Source: Ensifer sp. LC163 (lineage in GTDB: Bacteria > Pseudomonadota > Alphaproteobacteria > Rhizobiales > Rhizobiaceae). From it: a stretch of DNA of 64,000 nt. The translations under genes were made by a program, and so were the position numbers. Location of the stretch: assembly GCF_001695855.1 (NCBI RefSeq), contig NZ_MBSS01000066.1:154199-218198 (forward strand), in the 5' to 3' direction. How positions within the stretch are numbered: the stretch's first letter is position 1; every line of letters begins with the position of its first letter. Below the pieces are notes generated by a model, which was given only the letters and a program-made list of their open reading frames with translations, was not told the DNA's origin and ran no database searches. This document shows, piece by piece, positions 11,951 through 20,145 of the stretch.

Positions 11951-13690
11951 TTAAGCACTTCTTCTCTTGATCAGGGTCACCGGCGTGAACTCCACGCGTG
12001 CAACCGCATCGGGCTCGGCCATGCGGCTGATGAGCAGGTCGACTACCTGCTCCGCCTGCAGATCGGCTGGCTGCAGGAAGGTGGTGAGTTCGTAGGCCGA
12101 CCAGCTTGCTTGCGGGATGTCGTCATGACCGATGACCTTGACCGAACCATCGCCATTGCCGGCGCCAACAAGTCCATCGAGAACGCCGCAGGCCATGTAG
12201 TCGTTTACGGAAAAGACGCCGTCGATGCCGAGGTCGAGCAGTTGCGGCGCCACGTCACGGCCGTGCTGGTAGTCGTTGAGCGCAACGGGGATCAGCTGCG
12301 TCTCGACACCCAGCATGGAGCAGCGGCTCCGGAACGCTTCGGCCCGGCGGCGGGCGGTATAGGAAACGGCGGTGCCGGCGATGACGCCCAGCCTTTTCGC
12401 ACCGGCTGCCAGGAGGTGCTCGGCGGCGGTGTAGCCCGACATTCGATCGTCGGAGACGACGCGATCGACGAAGGGAAAATCCTCGCCTTTGTTGACGAGT
12501 ACGATCGGGACGCCTTCGGCGGCGCATTCCTCGCAGATATGCGAGGGCGGCGCGTCGGAGGTGACGATGACGCCGGAAACGGCGTAGTGCAGCAGCTGCC
12601 CGATCACGGTGGAAGTATCCACCTCCTTGGATGTCGGTAGCAGGATCGGCCGGTAGTTACGGGCAATCAATGCGCGGGCGAGGTGGTCGAGCTGGCGGGT
12701 GCGGAACGGATTGTCGAGACCCGCCGCCACGAGGCCCACGAGATCGGAACGCTTGTTCGTCAGGCTTCGCGCGAGATAGTTCACCCGATAGCCAAGATCC
12801 TTGGCCGCCTGATAGACTTTTTCCCTGGTCTTCTTCGAGACGCTGGCGTCGGGCGTGAAGGCGCGCGAGACGGCGGCACGGGAAACGCCCGCCACACGCG
12901 CCACGTCGAAAGAGGTCACCCGGCGCAGCTCGCGAGCGCCGCCGCTCGTTTCCCGCGGGCGCATCAGGTCCGGTAGATCGGTGCAGATGCCGAGCACCGG
13001 CAGCGCCATCAGATCCTTGAGCACCTCCGGCCGCTCCTCGTGCCAGAGCACCAGTTCCTTGCCGTCGCCGAAGGCCTTCCCGATCAATTCCGCAGTGACG
13101 AGGTCCTGCGGCGTGTCGCTCGCCCGCTCCCAGCAGAGATGGAGGATATCGGCACCGGACGCCTCGCCGAGCGCATGCGGATCGGCGCCGATCCGGACCA
13201 GCACGGAGAGCGGGTAGTCGCAGCCGATGTTGCGCAATTCCCGCACTTGCGCCACATCGAACGAACCGAGGCAGGCGAAAGACTGGTCCATTGCCTTCAG
13301 GTGCTGCCAACAGAGCGGCCCGGTGCCCGGCCGCTTCAGCTCGACGTAGAGCCCGCAGCCCGTCTCGCGGCCGAGCGCTGAGACCTCCTCGAAGCTTGGC
13401 ACATCCGGGACGGCGGCGCGCAGGTCCGCAAACGTCATGCGGGAGATGTGCAGGTCCTTGCCGAAAACGCGCTCCAAATGGTCGTCATGCGCAACGACCA
13501 CGACGTCGTCGATCGTCATCTGGGTATCGAGTTCCCACATCTCGGCGCCGAGTTCCGCAGCCCGGCGGAAGGCGACGAGGGTGTTTTCCCGCTCGTGCCC
13601 GCTTGCGCCGCGATGGCCGATACACAACGGCAACCTGCCCCTGTTTGTCGGCCAGCCGAAGCGGCCGAAGAAGGCTGAAAAGTCCCGCAT
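11951..13690 (-). CDS. GDPD-LacI fusion: phosphodiesterase domain joined to a LacI-family regulator
   Basis: One uninterrupted frame of 579 residues. Residues about 20-245 form a GDPD-type phosphodiesterase with intact signature residues: HRG at 26, ERENT at 33-37, WELD at 52-55, HDD at 68-70, VELK at 116-119. Residues about 256-310 form a LacI helix-turn-helix (FDVARVAGVSRAAVSRAF) with the hinge-helix pattern NYLARSLT. From about 315 to the end runs a LacI ligand-binding domain (DLVGLVAAGLDNPF, GVIVTSD, VIGHDD). The ATG at 13690 has GGAG nine bases upstream and lies 2 nt after the ATPase stop; a TTG at 13696 is less likely. The design suggests a repressor that also acts on, or senses, its phosphodiester substrate. 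Confidence 0.85.
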   Translation of the reverse strand: MRDFSAFFGRFGWPTNRGRLPLCIGHRGASGHERENTLVAFRRAAELGAEMWELDTQMTIDDVVVVAHDDHLERVFGKDLHISRMTFADLRAAVPDVPSFEEVSALGRETGCGLYVELKRPGTGPLCWQHLKAMDQSFACLGSFDVAQVRELRNIGCDYPLSVLVRIGADPHALGEASGADILHLCWERASDTPQDLVTAELIGKAFGDGKELVLWHEERPEVLKDLMALPVLGICTDLPDLMRPRETSGGARELRRVTSFDVARVAGVSRAAVSRAFTPDASVSKKTREKVYQAAKDLGYRVNYLARSLTNKRSDLVGLVAAGLDNPFRTRQLDHLARALIARNYRPILLPTSKEVDTSTVIGQLLHYAVSGVIVTSDAPPSHICEECAAEGVPIVLVNKGEDFPFVDRVVSDDRMSGYTAAEHLLAAGAKRLGVIAGTAVSYTARRRAEAFRSRCSMLGVETQLIPVALNDYQHGRDVAPQLLDLGIDGVFSVNDYMACGVLDGLVGAGNGDGSVKVIGHDDIPQASWSAYELTTFLQPADLQAEQVVDLLISRMAEPDAVARVEFTPVTLIKRRSA

Positions 13691-13692
13691 GC

Positions 13693-14745
13693 TCAAAGTC
13701 TCCGGCCGTCTTCGGCAAAGACGAGGGCCGCCTTGCTGTCGAGGCTCCAGCGAACTGCATCGCCGACTGCCACGTCGTTACGCACCGACTGGATGGAGCG
13801 CAGCACCGAACCGTCCGGTAAAATGACATCATAGAGGTTCTCGCGGCCCTGCGTCTCCGCGAAGGCAATCTTGCCGTCCACCGCAATATCTCCTGATGTC
13901 CCGAAGTGCTCCGGCCGCACGCCGAGTGTAAGCACGGTGCCGTCCGGAATTCCGCCGAGGATGGCAAGCGACAACCGGATGCCGTTTGCGAATACGAAGG
14001 CGCCCTGTTCCGCCCTGCCTTTCAGGAAGGAGATCGGCGGATTGCCCAGGAAGCCGGCGACGAAGGCCGAGCGAGGATCGTTATACATCCCGGACGGCGT
14101 GGCGATCTGTACGATCTCACCGGCCTTCATGATTGCGATACGGTCGCACATGGACATCGCCTCGACCTGGTCGTGCGTGACAAGAATCGCGGTGATGCCG
14201 GTCTCCTTCTGCAGGCGTCGGATCTCCGAGCGCATTTCGAGCCTGAGCTTGGCGTCGAGGTTGGCGAGCGGTTCATCGAGTAAGAGGACGTCCGGGCGGC
14301 GGATGAGCGCGCGGGCAAGGGCGACGCGCTGCTGCTGGCCGCCAGAAAGCTGCGATGGGCGCCGGTCGAGCAGATTGTCGATATGAACAAGCGCTGCGAT
14401 CTCCGCCACCTCTTTCCTGATGTCGGCGGCAGCCAGGCGCCGGACCGTGAGCGGGAAGCCGATATTCTCCGCCACCGTCATATGCGGATAGAGCGCATAG
14501 GATTGAAAGACGACGCCGACATTGCGCTCCTGGCTCGGCAGGCCGGTGACGTCCTTGTCGCCGAACAGGATGCGGCCCGATGTCGGCCGGTGGATGCCGC
14601 AGATGGCAAAAAGCGTCGTGGACTTGCCGCAGCCGGAGGGGCCGAGCAGCGCCAGCATCTCGCCGGAACCCACTTCGAGGTCCATGCCCTCGATGACCTT
14701 GGTGGTGCCGAAGCTCTTCGAAAACTTGTCGAGCAGGATACGCAT
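13693..14745 (-). CDS. ABC transporter ATPase (CUT1/UgpC-MalK type)
   Basis: Cytoplasmic ATPase of 350 residues that powers sugar-type import. Walker A is GPSGCGKST, the signature is LSGGQQQR, and Walker B is VLLLDEPLANLD, followed by the switch histidine in VTHDQ. The C-terminal third (TLGVRPEH region) is the TOBE-type regulatory domain of MalK/UgpC proteins. The start ATG at 14745 shares one base with the stop of the preceding permease, which gives tight coupling. A longer out-of-phase reading up to 15420 is a shadow. Confidence 0.94.
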   Translation of the reverse strand: MRILLDKFSKSFGTTKVIEGMDLEVGSGEMLALLGPSGCGKSTTLFAICGIHRPTSGRILFGDKDVTGLPSQERNVGVVFQSYALYPHMTVAENIGFPLTVRRLAAADIRKEVAEIAALVHIDNLLDRRPSQLSGGQQQRVALARALIRRPDVLLLDEPLANLDAKLRLEMRSEIRRLQKETGITAILVTHDQVEAMSMCDRIAIMKAGEIVQIATPSGMYNDPRSAFVAGFLGNPPISFLKGRAEQGAFVFANGIRLSLAILGGIPDGTVLTLGVRPEHFGTSGDIAVDGKIAFAETQGRENLYDVILPDGSVLRSIQSVRNDVAVGDAVRWSLDSKAALVFAEDGRRL

Positions 14746-15587
14746 CAGCCTTTCGTGCCTCCGCCGTAGATGTTCATGAGATGCTTCTGGAAGAAGACGT
14801 AGAGGATCAGGACCGGAATGACGTAGAAGACGCCTACGGCCTTGAAGGTGGCGAAATCGAAATTGTTGTCGTCGGCGATCAGGCTCGCCAGATAGACGGA
14901 GAGCACCTGGACCTGAGCGCCGGGCGCCAGCACCTGCGGTAGGATGAATTCGCTCCAGCCGGAGAGGAAGGAAAAGAGGCCGAGCGCCATAACGGCCGGC
15001 CGGATCTGCGGCAGGACGAGCCGGCGCCAGACGGTGAAGCGGGAGGCGCCATCGACGATGCCGGCCATCTCGATCTCCCACGGCACTGTGTCGTAGAAGC
15101 CCTTCATCAGCCAGATGCCGAGCGGCAGGTCGATTGCCGCCTTCACCAGGATGACCCCGAGCAGCGAATTGTAGAGGCCGAGATACTGGAGCACGATGAA
15201 GATCGCGATGATCAGCGTCACGGACGGAAAGGCGTGCAACACCATGACGCCCGCGAGAAAGAAGCCGCGCGCGGGGACATTGAGGCGCGAAAGCACATAG
15301 CCGGCCATCGAGGAGACGAGAAGGATCACCGCGGTGATAACGGAAGTGAAGACGAAGGTGTTGAGCGTCACCAGCCAGATGTTCGGCTTGCCGGGTTTCG
15401 TCTCCCAGAGGAAGCTCCAATGCTGGAGCGTGAACTCGCTTGGAACCAACGAGCCGGCGTCGGAATTGCTGATCGTGTCGATGAAGAGATAGGCATATAT
15501 CAGCACCAGCGGCAGGCTCAGGAGCCCGAGCAGCAGCACGACCGGGACGCTCGAGAAATTCGCGGAAACTCTCGTCTTCTCGATCAT
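14745..15587 (-). CDS. ABC transporter permease (MalG/UgpE type)
   Basis: Inner-membrane permease of 280 residues with about six hydrophobic helices. The EAA-like loop motif, EIEMAGIVDGASRFTVWRR, lies near residue 185 and contacts the ATPase. The N-terminal helix is VVLLLGLLSLPLVLIYAYLF. The start at 15587 lies 2 nt after the stop of the other permease. It pairs with that permease to form a CUT1-type heterodimeric channel. Confidence 0.93.
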   Translation of the reverse strand: MIEKTRVSANFSSVPVVLLLGLLSLPLVLIYAYLFIDTISNSDAGSLVPSEFTLQHWSFLWETKPGKPNIWLVTLNTFVFTSVITAVILLVSSMAGYVLSRLNVPARGFFLAGVMVLHAFPSVTLIIAIFIVLQYLGLYNSLLGVILVKAAIDLPLGIWLMKGFYDTVPWEIEMAGIVDGASRFTVWRRLVLPQIRPAVMALGLFSFLSGWSEFILPQVLAPGAQVQVLSVYLASLIADDNNFDFATFKAVGVFYVIPVLILYVFFQKHLMNIYGGGTKG

Positions 15588-15589
15588 GG

Positions 15590-16891
15590 TCAGTCCTCGA
15601 TCAACGGCTTGGAGATCAGCGTGTCGTAGCGGAAGACCCGCAGATAGATCAGCGACAGGATCACCCCGATCACCACCAGCACCAGTGCCATGGCGGCGCC
15701 GAGCCCGTATTCGAGGTTGCCGGTATAGTTCTGTAGGGCGGTGTGATAGGCGGCGAGCGACCACACTTCTGTCGCCCGCCCCGGCCCGCCGCGGGTCGAA
15801 AGCAGGATCTCGTTGAAGGAGGCGAGCAGCGAGAGCGTCTGGTAGCAGGTGACGAACAGGATCGGCCATCTAAGCTGCGGCAGGATGATGTAGCGGATCT
15901 GCTGCCAGCGGCTGGCGCCATCCATCTCGCTTGCGTGGAACTGCGTCTCAGGAATCGCCTTGATCGCTGAGGAGAAGACCAGCATGCCCATGGACGCGCC
16001 GATGAAGCCGTTGAGTAGGATCACGAAGAACCAGGCGTCTCGGGCATTGTCCAGGAGATAGTTCTTCGCGGGATAGCCGAACTGGCCCATGAACAGGGAA
16101 AGGAAACCATTGTCCCAGGTGAGCCACTTCCACATCAGGATGTAGATGACGACCGGCGTGATGCGCGGCAGCAGCCAGACAGCGCGGAAGATCGAGGCGG
16201 TCGAGGCCGTCATGTAGTGGGTGGTGACGGCAAGGAACAGCGCGTAACCGACATTGAAGAGGAGCAGCGTCACCGCGACATAGAAGGCAGTGTTGAGGAA
16301 GACCTGCGCCATATCCGGCGAATTGCCGATGATCCGGAAATTGTCGGCAGTCCACACCCAGCCGGTATAGGTCGCCTTGGCGACCGCCTCCTGCTCCTCG
16401 GGCGTAAGGTCAAAACCGAGCTTGCGGAGGCTTTCCAGGAGCGCCTCGCGCGTCTCGAAGCGGGTGTTGAGAACCGAACGGTTGAAGAGGTCGGAGATCC
16501 GCTTGACCTCGCGGGTGGAGGGCCGGTCCTTGAGCGCCTTGATGACCCGCTCCGCCTCGCGCCGCGAGGCAAAGACCTCACCCAGATGCTCTGAGCGCAG
16601 CTCGGTGGCGAAGTGAGGTTTCAACTGGAGCGCCTCGAGCGCCGCTACCCCTTCCCCATCGATCACGAAGCGCGGTTCGGAAATCGCCGCGGCCAGCTCG
16701 GGCATATCGGTCGTCAGCCGGTTCACGGCAGCCTGCGTCACCTGGTAGGCGCCACCGGAAATGCCGGTCGCCGTGCTCATATTGGTCAACGAGAAGACGG
16801 CGGTCAGGACGACCGGCATCAGGAAGAACAGGAGGATCATGATCGCCGCCGGTGCGATCATGATCAGTCCCAGCGTTCGCGACGTTCTCAT
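15590..16891 (-). CDS. ABC transporter permease (MalF/UgpA type) with a large periplasmic insert
   Basis: Inner-membrane permease of 433 residues. An N-terminal helix at about 9-30 is followed by a non-hydrophobic insert (about 35-165), then five further helices. This resembles MalF, whose large periplasmic loop contacts the binding protein, and is longer than UgpA-type permeases of about 300 residues. The EAA-like loop is SEMDGASRWQQIRYIILPQ. It is the second gene of the operon, 70 bp behind the binding-protein gene. Confidence 0.92.
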   Translation of the reverse strand: MRTSRTLGLIMIAPAAIMILLFFLMPVVLTAVFSLTNMSTATGISGGAYQVTQAAVNRLTTDMPELAAAISEPRFVIDGEGVAALEALQLKPHFATELRSEHLGEVFASRREAERVIKALKDRPSTREVKRISDLFNRSVLNTRFETREALLESLRKLGFDLTPEEQEAVAKATYTGWVWTADNFRIIGNSPDMAQVFLNTAFYVAVTLLLFNVGYALFLAVTTHYMTASTASIFRAVWLLPRITPVVIYILMWKWLTWDNGFLSLFMGQFGYPAKNYLLDNARDAWFFVILLNGFIGASMGMLVFSSAIKAIPETQFHASEMDGASRWQQIRYIILPQLRWPILFVTCYQTLSLLASFNEILLSTRGGPGRATEVWSLAAYHTALQNYTGNLEYGLGAAMALVLVVIGVILSLIYLRVFRYDTLISKPLIED

Positions 16892-16961
16892 GGCGGGGCC
16901 TCAAAGGTAAGGCGAGCGGCGGAGCCAGCGCCGCTCGCCGGAGAGCGATGTTCGCCTGGGA

Positions 16962-18308
16962 TCAGCGGATGACGATCGCGTCGCCGAGCGTCGCCTTCAG
17001 CTCGGTCTCCGCGTCGCTGACCGCTGCGTCGACCGTCTTCGCGCCTGTCCAGGACGCTTCGAGGTTCTTCCACATGATCGTCCAATACTTACCGAACTCG
17101 GCATTGTTGGGCATGGCGTTCGCGTGCGGCAGAAGACGCTCCGTCGCTTCGCTCGCCCAGCGGTCGGAAGCGTAGAGGTCGACCTTGGTTTCGGCCTGCG
17201 AGATACCGAGATGCGCGGACTTGATTGCATGCAGCGCGTTGATGCGCGGCTCGGAGGCGATCTTGACGAGATCGGCGGCGATTTGCGTCGTCGCCTCATC
17301 GTGGCCGGCCATCAGCAGATAAGTCAGCGGATGAGTGAGCGTGTTGGCCTTGCCGCCCTCGCCGGCCGGGATCAAGGTGAACTGAACGTTGTCGAAGAAG
17401 TCCTTGAGGCCTTCCTGGTTGACAAGGCGCGCATAGTGCCAGGTGCCGCCGTGCCAGATGCCCGCCTTGCCGGTCGCGACTTCCTTCCACCACTGGTCGC
17501 CCGGCATGCCGATGTGGTTCTTCTTGGTGACGCCGGCTGCGACGAGATCGGCAAAATACTGGTAGGCACGCTTCATGGCCGCCTTGTCGAAGACGAGCTC
17601 GCCATCGTCCTCCATCAGGCCGCCGAAGCTGGTGTAGAATTGCCAGTAATCCGGACCGTTGTTCGTGCGTGGATAAAAGCCGTAGCCGGGCTGGACGAGA
17701 CCCTTGTCCTGCATCTTCTTGGCGTCTTCGAGCACGTTCTTCAGCGTGTATTCGCCCTTTTCGACCTTCGCCGGCAACGCATCGAGGTCGGCATCGGTGT
17801 AACCGATCGCCTTCATATGCGGCCTCCAGAAGAAGAACGGGCGGGATTCGGCGTCCTGTGGGATGCCGTAGACCGTACCGTTGAAGGAGGCGACGTTCAT
17901 AAGGTTCGGATAGATGTCGCTGATCGGCCAGCCGTCGAGGTCGATATAGTTTTCGACCGGCACGATGAGGCCAGCCTGGGCCCAGGGGCCAATGTCCTCA
18001 TGACCGGTGGCAACGATGTTCGGCGCCTTCTTCGCTTCGGCGGCAAGCGTCAATGCCTGCTTGAACTCTTCCCATCCCGAATAGGGCGTCTTCTGGACGG
18101 TGATGTTGAGCTCCTCGCCTCGGATAGCCGCTTCGCGCTCAAGCAGTTCGGCGGCGATCTCGATTGCATCGACGCGGTAGTTATCATTCGGGCCGGAACC
18201 GCCCGACCAGACCGAAATGGTGACGTCCTTTGCGGATGCGATAACTGCCGTCGAGGCAAGCAGGGCGGCTGCGAGCGTCGCGGATCTCAATATCGAAACA
18301 ATGGTCAT
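16962..18308 (-). CDS. Extracellular solute-binding protein, family 1 (sugar-type ABC transporter)
   Basis: Periplasmic binding protein of 448 residues. A clear Sec signal peptide (SILRSATLAAALLASTAVIASAK) precedes TISVWSGGSGPNDNYR, the usual first strand of family 1 binding proteins. Late motifs such as GKAGIWHGGTWHYA and PLTYLLMAG are typical of this fold. The ATG at 18308 follows GGGG closely. Longer in-frame readings upstream run through the probable operator and were rejected. It is the first gene of the transporter/GDPD/phosphatase operon; the ligand is likely a sugar or a sugar/polyol phosphodiester (inference from the operon). Confidence 0.93.
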   Translation of the reverse strand: MTIVSILRSATLAAALLASTAVIASAKDVTISVWSGGSGPNDNYRVDAIEIAAELLEREAAIRGEELNITVQKTPYSGWEEFKQALTLAAEAKKAPNIVATGHEDIGPWAQAGLIVPVENYIDLDGWPISDIYPNLMNVASFNGTVYGIPQDAESRPFFFWRPHMKAIGYTDADLDALPAKVEKGEYTLKNVLEDAKKMQDKGLVQPGYGFYPRTNNGPDYWQFYTSFGGLMEDDGELVFDKAAMKRAYQYFADLVAAGVTKKNHIGMPGDQWWKEVATGKAGIWHGGTWHYARLVNQEGLKDFFDNVQFTLIPAGEGGKANTLTHPLTYLLMAGHDEATTQIAADLVKIASEPRINALHAIKSAHLGISQAETKVDLYASDRWASEATERLLPHANAMPNNAEFGKYWTIMWKNLEASWTGAKTVDAAVSDAETELKATLGDAIVIR

Positions 18309-18435
18309 GGCTAACCCCGGAGATTGGAACTGGCTTCCCGCATCCTGCGATCCGCCGTGCGCGACCGCGGAAGCGTTGAGCAGGTGCTCAACGTGGGTCG
18401 GTGTAGAGGCGCCCGATAACAGGCAGATGACAAAA

Positions 18436-18449
18436 TGTACGCGTGTACA
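18436..18449. promoter_or_regulatory. Candidate operator of the GDPD-LacI regulator
   Basis: A 14-bp near-perfect palindrome, TGTAC-GCGT-GTACA, centred on a CpG and flanked by A/T runs, lies 128 bp upstream of the binding-protein start. LacI-family operators are typically even palindromes with a central CpG, so this fits the regulator encoded inside the operon. No second copy was seen in the cluster. Confidence 0.55.
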
Positions 18450-18672
18450 AAATTTAAAAGCGGCCCCTGAGGGTGTGAGACCATGCTGTTCGTCCCGACA
18501 AGGCTCGCCCTCCAGGCTTCCGGTGGCAGCGCGAAAAGTTCGGCCTCGGGACGGGCCGCCACCCGCAGGGCAGTAAATGCAACCACGGCCAACGCGACCG
18601 TCACCACGAACTTGAACGGGGAAGCGGATCGTCTCCGCCGACGCGATCACGAAAGCGTGTAGGCCGCGTCAT

Positions 18673-18700
18673 GTAACGCACCCATCCTCCGTTGCGAATA
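18673..18700 (+). promoter_or_regulatory. ECF-sigma-like promoter of the bufferin operon
   Basis: GTAACG at 18673-18678 and CGAATA at 18695-18700 are separated by 16 bp. This agrees with GTAAC / CGAA-type promoters used by alphaproteobacterial ECF sigma factors such as Caulobacter SigF, which is known to drive a bufferin operon. The bufA ATG is 55 bp downstream. No ECF sigma gene occurs in the window, so the factor would be encoded elsewhere. Confidence 0.55.
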
Positions 18701-18754
18701 ACCCTTCGTGCGCTTGAGAAAAACGCACGGGACAATCCAGAACGGAGAAACATC

Positions 18755-19078
18755 ATGTCTACGAAATCCAAGATCAGCGCGGCCATGCTTGCCGGTGCAG
18801 TAGCGACCGCCTTGTCGTCGCTGGCGCTCGCCGCACCCCTGACCGAAGCGCAAGTCAAGGCGGCCATGGATGCCGGCAAGGAGAAGTGCTTCGGCGTGGC
18901 ACTCAAGGGCCAGAACGATTGCAAGGCGGGCCCGGGCACGACCTGCCAGGCAACCTCCACGGTCGACTATCAGGGCAATGCCTGGAAATTCGTCGACGGC
19001 GGCACCTGCGCAACAATGGAGCTGCCGGGCGACCGCAAGGGTTCGCCGGAAGAGTTGACGCGCGACCTGCCGGTCTAA
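18755..19078 (+). CDS. bufA: Bufferin precursor, DUF2282 (BufA-like copper-binding peptide)
   Basis: Protein of 107 residues with a signal peptide ([22 protein letters not shown]) and a core carrying exactly four cysteines, in EKCFG, NDCKAG, TTCQA and GTCATME. This is the DUF2282 pattern of bufferins, periplasmic peptides whose cysteines are modified by an MNIO enzyme and that sequester copper. The ATG at 18755 has GGAGA seven bases upstream; a longer upstream reading was rejected. bufB and bufC follow directly, which makes the assignment strong. Confidence 0.9.
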   Translation: MSTKSKISAAMLAGAVATALSSLALAAPLTEAQVKAAMDAGKEKCFGVALKGQNDCKAGPGTTCQATSTVDYQGNAWKFVDGGTCATMELPGDRKGSPEELTRDLPV

Positions 19079-19215
19079 GCATCTTGAGCGGGGGCGGGAG
19101 CGACGGCCTCGTCACTCTCGTCCCGCCTGAAGGCTCGACGGCCGGCAGCGCCACACCTTCAGGCGCACCTTCGTCGGCTGCTATGATCGGACGACATCCG
19201 CATGAAGGAGAGACA

Positions 19216-20145
19216 ATGATGACCATCTCGACAAGGGCGGCGCCTGAGCTTGCTCCCGCGACCGCGCATTTTCCCGGCTATGATATCGGCGGTTTGGCGG
19301 GCACCAGCTTCAAGCCCCAGCACCTGCTCGCGATCCTCGAGGACGGGGAGCCGCGCGGCTTTTTCGAGGTTCACGCGGAAAACTACATGGGCGCCGGCGG
19401 CCCTCCGCATGCAGCGCTTGCCCGCCTACGTCAGGACTACCCGGTCTCGCTCCACGGCGTGTGCATGTCGATCGGCGGGCCTGAGCGCTTGGACAAGGCC
19501 CACCTTGAGCGGTTTCGCGGTCTCGTGGAACGCTACGAGCCGGCGCTCGTTTCAGAGCATCTCGCCTGGTCCACGCATCGGACCACCTACTACAACGACC
19601 TCCTGCCGCTCCCCTATACCGCGGCGACCCTGGCGCGCGTCAGCGACCACATCGACGAGGTGCAGGAAACGATCGGCCGGCCATTGCTTCTTGAGAATCC
19701 GTCGACCTACGTCGTCCTCAAGGAATCGGTTATGAGCGAGACGAGCTTCATCCGCGAGCTGGCGAAGCGCACCGGTTGCGGGCTGCTGCTCGACGTCAAC
19801 AACGTCTTCGTCTCGGCGATCAACCACGGCTATTCCGCCCTTGAGTATCTGGCCGACTTTCCGCTCGAGCATGTTGGCGAGATCCATCTCGCCGGGCACA
19901 AGGAACAGGAGGACGACGAGGGCGAGCGGCTGCTGATCGACAGCCATGACGGCCCGGTGGCCGATGCGGTCTGGACGCTCTATCAGCGCGTCATTCGCCG
20001 AGCCGGACCGATCCCGACCCTGATCGAATGGGACAGCGCGATACCCGACTGGCCGATCCTGAAGGCCGAGGCTGAAGCCGCCCAGGCCATTCTCGACCGC
20101 GAGGCGGCCGCAATCCTCGACGAAAGAGTGTTGACTCATGGCTGA
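19216..20145 (+). CDS. bufB: MNIO-family (DUF692) peptide-modifying enzyme BufB
   Basis: TIM-barrel multinuclear non-haem iron oxidase of 309 residues. Conserved metal-ligand segments are visible: FFEVHAENYMG, VSLHGVCMSIGG, VSEHLAWS, LLLENPSTYV, LLLDVNNVFVSAINHG and EIHLAGH. The family converts cysteines of precursor peptides into thiooxazole-type copper ligands. The start at 19216 follows AAGGAG. The 137-bp gap from bufA has no terminator I could see. It overlaps bufC by 8 nt. Confidence 0.92.
   Translation: MMTISTRAAPELAPATAHFPGYDIGGLAGTSFKPQHLLAILEDGEPRGFFEVHAENYMGAGGPPHAALARLRQDYPVSLHGVCMSIGGPERLDKAHLERFRGLVERYEPALVSEHLAWSTHRTTYYNDLLPLPYTAATLARVSDHIDEVQETIGRPLLLENPSTYVVLKESVMSETSFIRELAKRTGCGLLLDVNNVFVSAINHGYSALEYLADFPLEHVGEIHLAGHKEQEDDEGERLLIDSHDGPVADAVWTLYQRVIRRAGPIPTLIEWDSAIPDWPILKAEAEAAQAILDREAAAILDERVLTHG

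Noticed and set aside
18311..18607. A minus-strand frame of 98 codons starting with a hydrophobic run, just upstream of the binding-protein gene
   Set aside because: It crosses the candidate operator and has no recognisable domain; the binding-protein gene has its own signal peptide and start.
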